9,290 bases of DNA from NCBI GenBank assembly GCA_902406105.1, contig CABPCP010000089.1, positions 1 to 9,290 on the forward strand. Reading direction: 5' to 3'. Position numbers and translations under genes: made by a program. A model generated the notes under the pieces. The model made no database searches, was not told the origin of the DNA, and saw nothing but the letters and a program-made list of their open reading frames with translations. Below are positions 6,714 through 9,290 of this stretch, one piece after another (the stretch's first letter is position 1; every line of letters begins with the position of its first letter). Source of the DNA: an uncultured Mordavella sp. (lineage in GTDB: Bacteria; Bacillota; Clostridia; Lachnospirales; Lachnospiraceae).

Positions 6714-7484
6714 ATGAGTCAATGGCTACAGGAAAAATGTTGGAAAGAAGCAGGAAGATTAGCGGAAGAAAGCAAGGGCGTTGCGATACTTCCAATTGGA
6801 AGCATTGAGCAGCATGGATATCACATGCCTCTTGGTACAGACAGCTATGTGGCGATCACGCTGGCAGAAGATGCGGCAAATGAGACAAAAGCAGTGATCG
6901 TCCCGCCGGTATGGTTTGGATGGAGTCCGCATCATATGGTTCTTCCGGGAACAATCACCATTCGCCCGGAAATCTTGATGGGACTGGTTTATGATATTGC
7001 CGCTTCCTTAAAACAGCATGGATTTGACAAGATCATAATGATTAATGGACACCGGATCGTAAATGTGATCTGGATGCAGATGGCAGCCGAGAAGATCCAG
7101 CGGGAAATAGGGGCTACTGTTAAAATTTTCGACCCGGCCTATATGTCTAAAGATATTGTGGGCGAACTTGGATTTGGAGAGGTCGGACACGCGGAAGAGG
7201 TGGAGACTTCTCACATGATGTACCGATATCCGGAGTTGGTCCACCTGGAACTGGCAAAGGACAATCCGATCAAAAGTCAGGAGTTGTATTCTGTAGATCC
7301 AGCGTTTATGCATGATACCTTATGTTACGTTCCAAGTACATACGCACACGCAGAGAAAAACGCTCAGATCGCAGGAGGAACAACGGGAGAACCGACTAAG
7401 TCGGATGCTGAGAAAGGAAAAAAATATCACGAGCATCTAGTAGAACGATTAGTCTGTGTAATTCAAAAAATGCAGGAAGACTGA
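6714..7484 (+). CDS. Creatininase-family metal-dependent amidohydrolase
   Basis: The 256-residue protein has the typical length and motif order of the creatininase (creatinine amidohydrolase) family. 'LPIGSIEQHGYHMPLGTDS' supplies the expected metal ligands Glu32, His34 and Asp43. 'WSPHHMVLPGTITIRP' (70-85) is the family's HH-PGT segment. 'INGHRIVN' supplies His113, and 'GHAEEVETS' (158-166) matches the family's HAGE-ETS segment. The family hydrolyses cyclic or linear amide bonds with two metal ions in the cytoplasm. Two oddities are visible: the usual NGHGGN (or NGHYEN of creatininase) reads NGHRIVN, and HAGE reads HAEE. Substrate therefore cannot be assigned. It is the first gene of an operon with a small membrane protein and a sodium symporter, which suggests that it acts on the imported solute. 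Confidence 0.9.
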   Translation: MSQWLQEKCWKEAGRLAEESKGVAILPIGSIEQHGYHMPLGTDSYVAITLAEDAANETKAVIVPPVWFGWSPHHMVLPGTITIRPEILMGLVYDIAASLKQHGFDKIIMINGHRIVNVIWMQMAAEKIQREIGATVKIFDPAYMSKDIVGELGFGEVGHAEEVETSHMMYRYPELVHLELAKDNPIKSQELYSVDPAFMHDTLCYVPSTYAHAEKNAQIAGGTTGEPTKSDAEKGKKYHEHLVERLVCVIQKMQED

Positions 7485-7522
7485 TAGATAACTAAGAGAA
7501 AAAATAAGGAAGGAGAGAAGGT

Positions 7523-7774
7523 ATGAAATTATCAAAGGGTGAAAAAATCGTATATGGAATCTTTGTTCTTGTGCTGATTATGGTCAATCCTCCAATTGTA
7601 AATCAGATCAGTGATTTTGCGGAAACCAATCCTTTTGTCCTGGGATGGCCAACGCTCCTGGTATGGCTTGATGTTTGGTATGCGGTGGCGATCGTGGCGT
7701 TCCTTGTAGGAGTTTTAAAGATTAAAGCATGGAAAAAGGATTATGACGATGTAAGGGGGGATGACAATGAGTAA
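7523..7774 (+). CDS. Small two-helix membrane protein, symporter partner (DUF3311-like)
   Basis: The 83-residue protein has two hydrophobic helices, about residues 9-28 and 40-67, and a charged C-terminus 'KAWKKDYDDVRGDDNE'. The pattern 'NPPIVNQ' at the end of helix 1 and 'NPFVLGWPTLLVW' leading into helix 2 resembles DUF3311-type (and, by context, YhdT-type) proteins encoded just upstream of sodium:solute symporters. Its stop codon overlaps the chosen symporter start by eight bases, so translation is probably coupled. AGGAGAG precedes its ATG. A role in assembly or stability of the symporter is inferred from context only; the molecular function of these small partners is not established. Confidence 0.85.
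   Translation: MKLSKGEKIVYGIFVLVLIMVNPPIVNQISDFAETNPFVLGWPTLLVWLDVWYAVAIVAFLVGVLKIKAWKKDYDDVRGDDNE
7755..7760 (+). promoter_or_regulatory. Ribosome binding site favouring the symporter start at 7767
   Basis: The run GGGGGG (within AAGGGGGG) ends six bases before ATG at 7767, but directly abuts the alternative ATG at 7761, which is too close for initiation. Confidence 0.7.
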
Positions 7775-9230
7775 TGTAGGATTGATCATTCTTGGGATTT
7801 ATACTTTATCTTTACTTGGGATTGCATTCTACGCTTCCAGACAAGATAAGAAAAACATCAAAGATTTTGCCACGGCAGGAAGTTCTCTTGGCGTTTTTGT
7901 ACTAACTTTGACGTTTAGCGCAACCTACCACAGCTCTTATGCATTTCTAGGAGCCAGCGGTTTTGTATATAATAATGGCATCGGCTGGTGGGTCAATGGA
8001 ATCTGGACCGTATTTCCGGGCGTAATGTTTTGGGTTATTGGAAGGCGGTTTTGGTATCTTGGAAAGACCAGAGGTTATATCTCTATGTCCCAGTATATCA
8101 GCGATGTATACCAGAATAAGACTATCGGCCTTTTAGTCACAGTAATCGCGCTGGTTTTTACAGTTCCTTATGTAGCAATGCAGGCCATAGGTTCCGGTTA
8201 TATTTTCGAAGTGATCAGTGGTGGAAAGCTGAGTTATGCGTTTGGAACGATCATGTTTTTTGCGATTATGATCATCTTGGTCTGGATGGGTGGAATGAAA
8301 GGTGTGGCTATCACGGATGCGGCACAGGGAGTTTTCATGTGGATCGGGATGGTGATCGGTTCGTACATCATTGTGACCCAGAATTACGGAAGCATCAGCG
8401 GAGCTTATGAGGCAATCCATCAGGCGGTGCCAGAACTTTTGACATTGCCCGGCCCCCAAGGAGTTGTAACACCGACAGACTGGATTTCCAGATGGTTGGT
8501 AGTGACTATCGGAATGATGATGTTCCCGCATGTGACGCTTCGGTTTTTCTCAGGGAAATCCTTGAAGGTCTTAAAATGGTCTTCCGTATTTTCGTCTATT
8601 TATCTGACGTCTATCTATATATTTACACCGGCGGTAGGGATGATCGGCAATCTGCTTATGCCGGATCTGGCGTCACCGGATACCGTTTTTCCAGAAATGC
8701 TTCTAAAGTACACGCCTATCGTATTTGCGGCGCTTGTAATATCCGGGGCGCTGGCCGCCTCTATGTCTACGGGAGATTCCCAGCTTCATGCGGTCAGCAC
8801 CATGGTATCTACGGATGTTTATAAAACCTACGTTAATAAAGAGGCGACGGAATACCAGCAGTATAGAGTGGCAAGATTGGGAACACTGATCTTTGGCTTT
8901 TTATCCGTGATCGTGGCATTGATGCGGCCGGGATTGATCAGTGACATCCTTGCGCTGGCAAATGGCGGTGTGGCAGCGCTGGCACCAGCTATGCTGGGAG
9001 GCGTTTACTGGAAGAGATCGACACCTGCCGCGGCGGTCAGCAGCATCTGTATCGGTGAAGCGATTATGCTTTTTACCACCTTCGTGATCCCTGATCCATT
9101 TGGGGTTATGGCGGGAGTCTGGGGGCTCGGTGCGGCACTGATCATATTTGTAGTAGTAAGCCTTATTACAAAACCAGTCAAAGAGACAGGAGAAATCATT
9201 GATTCGATTAATGGATTTTTTGCAGGGTAA
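7767..9230 (+). CDS. Sodium:solute symporter family (SSS) transporter
   Basis: The 487-residue membrane protein has about thirteen hydrophobic segments, as expected for the SSS family (PanF, PutP, vSGLT). Supporting motifs are 'DFATAGSSLG' (33-42) before 'TLTFSATYHSSYAFLGASGF', the family signature GGMKGVAITDAAQG (175-188), 'MMFPHVTLRFFS' (251-262), and 'SGALAASMSTGDSQLHAVST' (326-345), which corresponds to the region around the Na2 site with small and hydroxyl residues (Ser332, Ser334, Thr335). It should import an organic solute, probably a small carboxylate, amide or related nitrogen compound, driven by sodium. Overall it looks closer to the PanF-like branch than to PutP. It is the last gene of the operon, overlaps the small partner gene, and is followed by a strong hairpin. 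The substrate is unknown; the co-encoded amidohydrolase is the best clue. Confidence 0.93.
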   Translation: MSNVGLIILGIYTLSLLGIAFYASRQDKKNIKDFATAGSSLGVFVLTLTFSATYHSSYAFLGASGFVYNNGIGWWVNGIWTVFPGVMFWVIGRRFWYLGKTRGYISMSQYISDVYQNKTIGLLVTVIALVFTVPYVAMQAIGSGYIFEVISGGKLSYAFGTIMFFAIMIILVWMGGMKGVAITDAAQGVFMWIGMVIGSYIIVTQNYGSISGAYEAIHQAVPELLTLPGPQGVVTPTDWISRWLVVTIGMMMFPHVTLRFFSGKSLKVLKWSSVFSSIYLTSIYIFTPAVGMIGNLLMPDLASPDTVFPEMLLKYTPIVFAALVISGALAASMSTGDSQLHAVSTMVSTDVYKTYVNKEATEYQQYRVARLGTLIFGFLSVIVALMRPGLISDILALANGGVAALAPAMLGGVYWKRSTPAAAVSSICIGEAIMLFTTFVIPDPFGVMAGVWGLGAALIIFVVVSLITKPVKETGEIIDSINGFFAG

Positions 9231-9243
9231 TTAACCGATAATT

Positions 9244-9285
9244 AAATGGGGCCGGGGGATTTTTAAAAATCCCCCGGCCCCATTT
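9244..9285. terminator. Perfect 42-base palindrome, probable bidirectional terminator
   Basis: The 21-base arm at 9244-9264 (AAAT, GGGGCCGGGGG, ATTTTT) is matched exactly by its complement at 9265-9285. The GC core is followed by ATTT on both strands, so it has the same form read either way. It lies 13 bases after the symporter stop. The trailing T-run is short, so termination strength is less sure than the hairpin itself. Confidence 0.75.
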
Positions 9286-9290
9286 CAGAC

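Noticed and set aside
9228..9245. TAATTAA direct repeat separated by four bases after the symporter stop
   Set aside because: Seven AT-rich bases repeated once is expected by chance in this composition, and no function is suggested.

Overview
The window looks like a piece of chromosome from a low-to-mid GC Gram-positive anaerobe of the Clostridia, most like Lachnospiraceae. This rests on strong AGGAGG-type ribosome binding sites, TTGAAA/TATAAT promoters, a BmrCD/TM287-288-like heterodimeric ABC exporter, an AgrC/AgrA-like two-component pair and GC-rich hairpin terminators. The assignment is inference from gene families, not a database match. I see no rRNA, tRNA, CRISPR array, insertion sequence or phage gene. 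Coding density is high, and the longest stretch without a gene is about 180 bases.

Layout, left to right. (1) Positions 1-2072, minus strand: two overlapping ABC exporter half-transporter genes. The first-transcribed one is complete and has a degenerate ATPase site; the second runs off the left edge. (2) 2149-3039, plus strand: a LysR-type regulator, divergent from the exporter and a natural candidate for its regulator. (3) 3129-5268, plus strand: an AgrC-like membrane histidine kinase overlapping an AgrA-like LytTR response regulator, with no agrB or agrD beside them. (4) 5395-5841: a small soluble protein of unknown function, possibly with a PH-like fold, closed by a hairpin terminator. (5) 5902-6531, minus strand: a Crp/Fnr-family regulator. 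(6) 6714-9230, plus strand: an operon of a creatininase-family amidohydrolase, a two-helix membrane protein and a sodium:solute symporter, ended by a perfect 42-base palindrome.

The most informative part is the Crp/Fnr regulator together with the divergent three-gene operon. The 182-base intergenic region has a near-consensus promoter for the regulator, a perfect inverted repeat over its predicted transcription start, a second copy of half of that repeat, a TGTG-N8-CACA site and a plausible promoter for the operon. This suggests a self-contained uptake-and-hydrolysis module: the symporter with its small partner imports a small (cyclic) amide or related compound, the creatininase homologue hydrolyses it, and the regulator controls both itself and the operon. 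The substrate cannot be read from the sequence. The hydrolase also departs from the usual NGH signature of its family, so creatinine itself should not be assumed.

Several genes have more than one in-frame start. Ribosome binding sites argue for the inner start in five of them (3129, 5395, 6531 on the minus strand, 6714 and 7767), and these are the coordinates used here.
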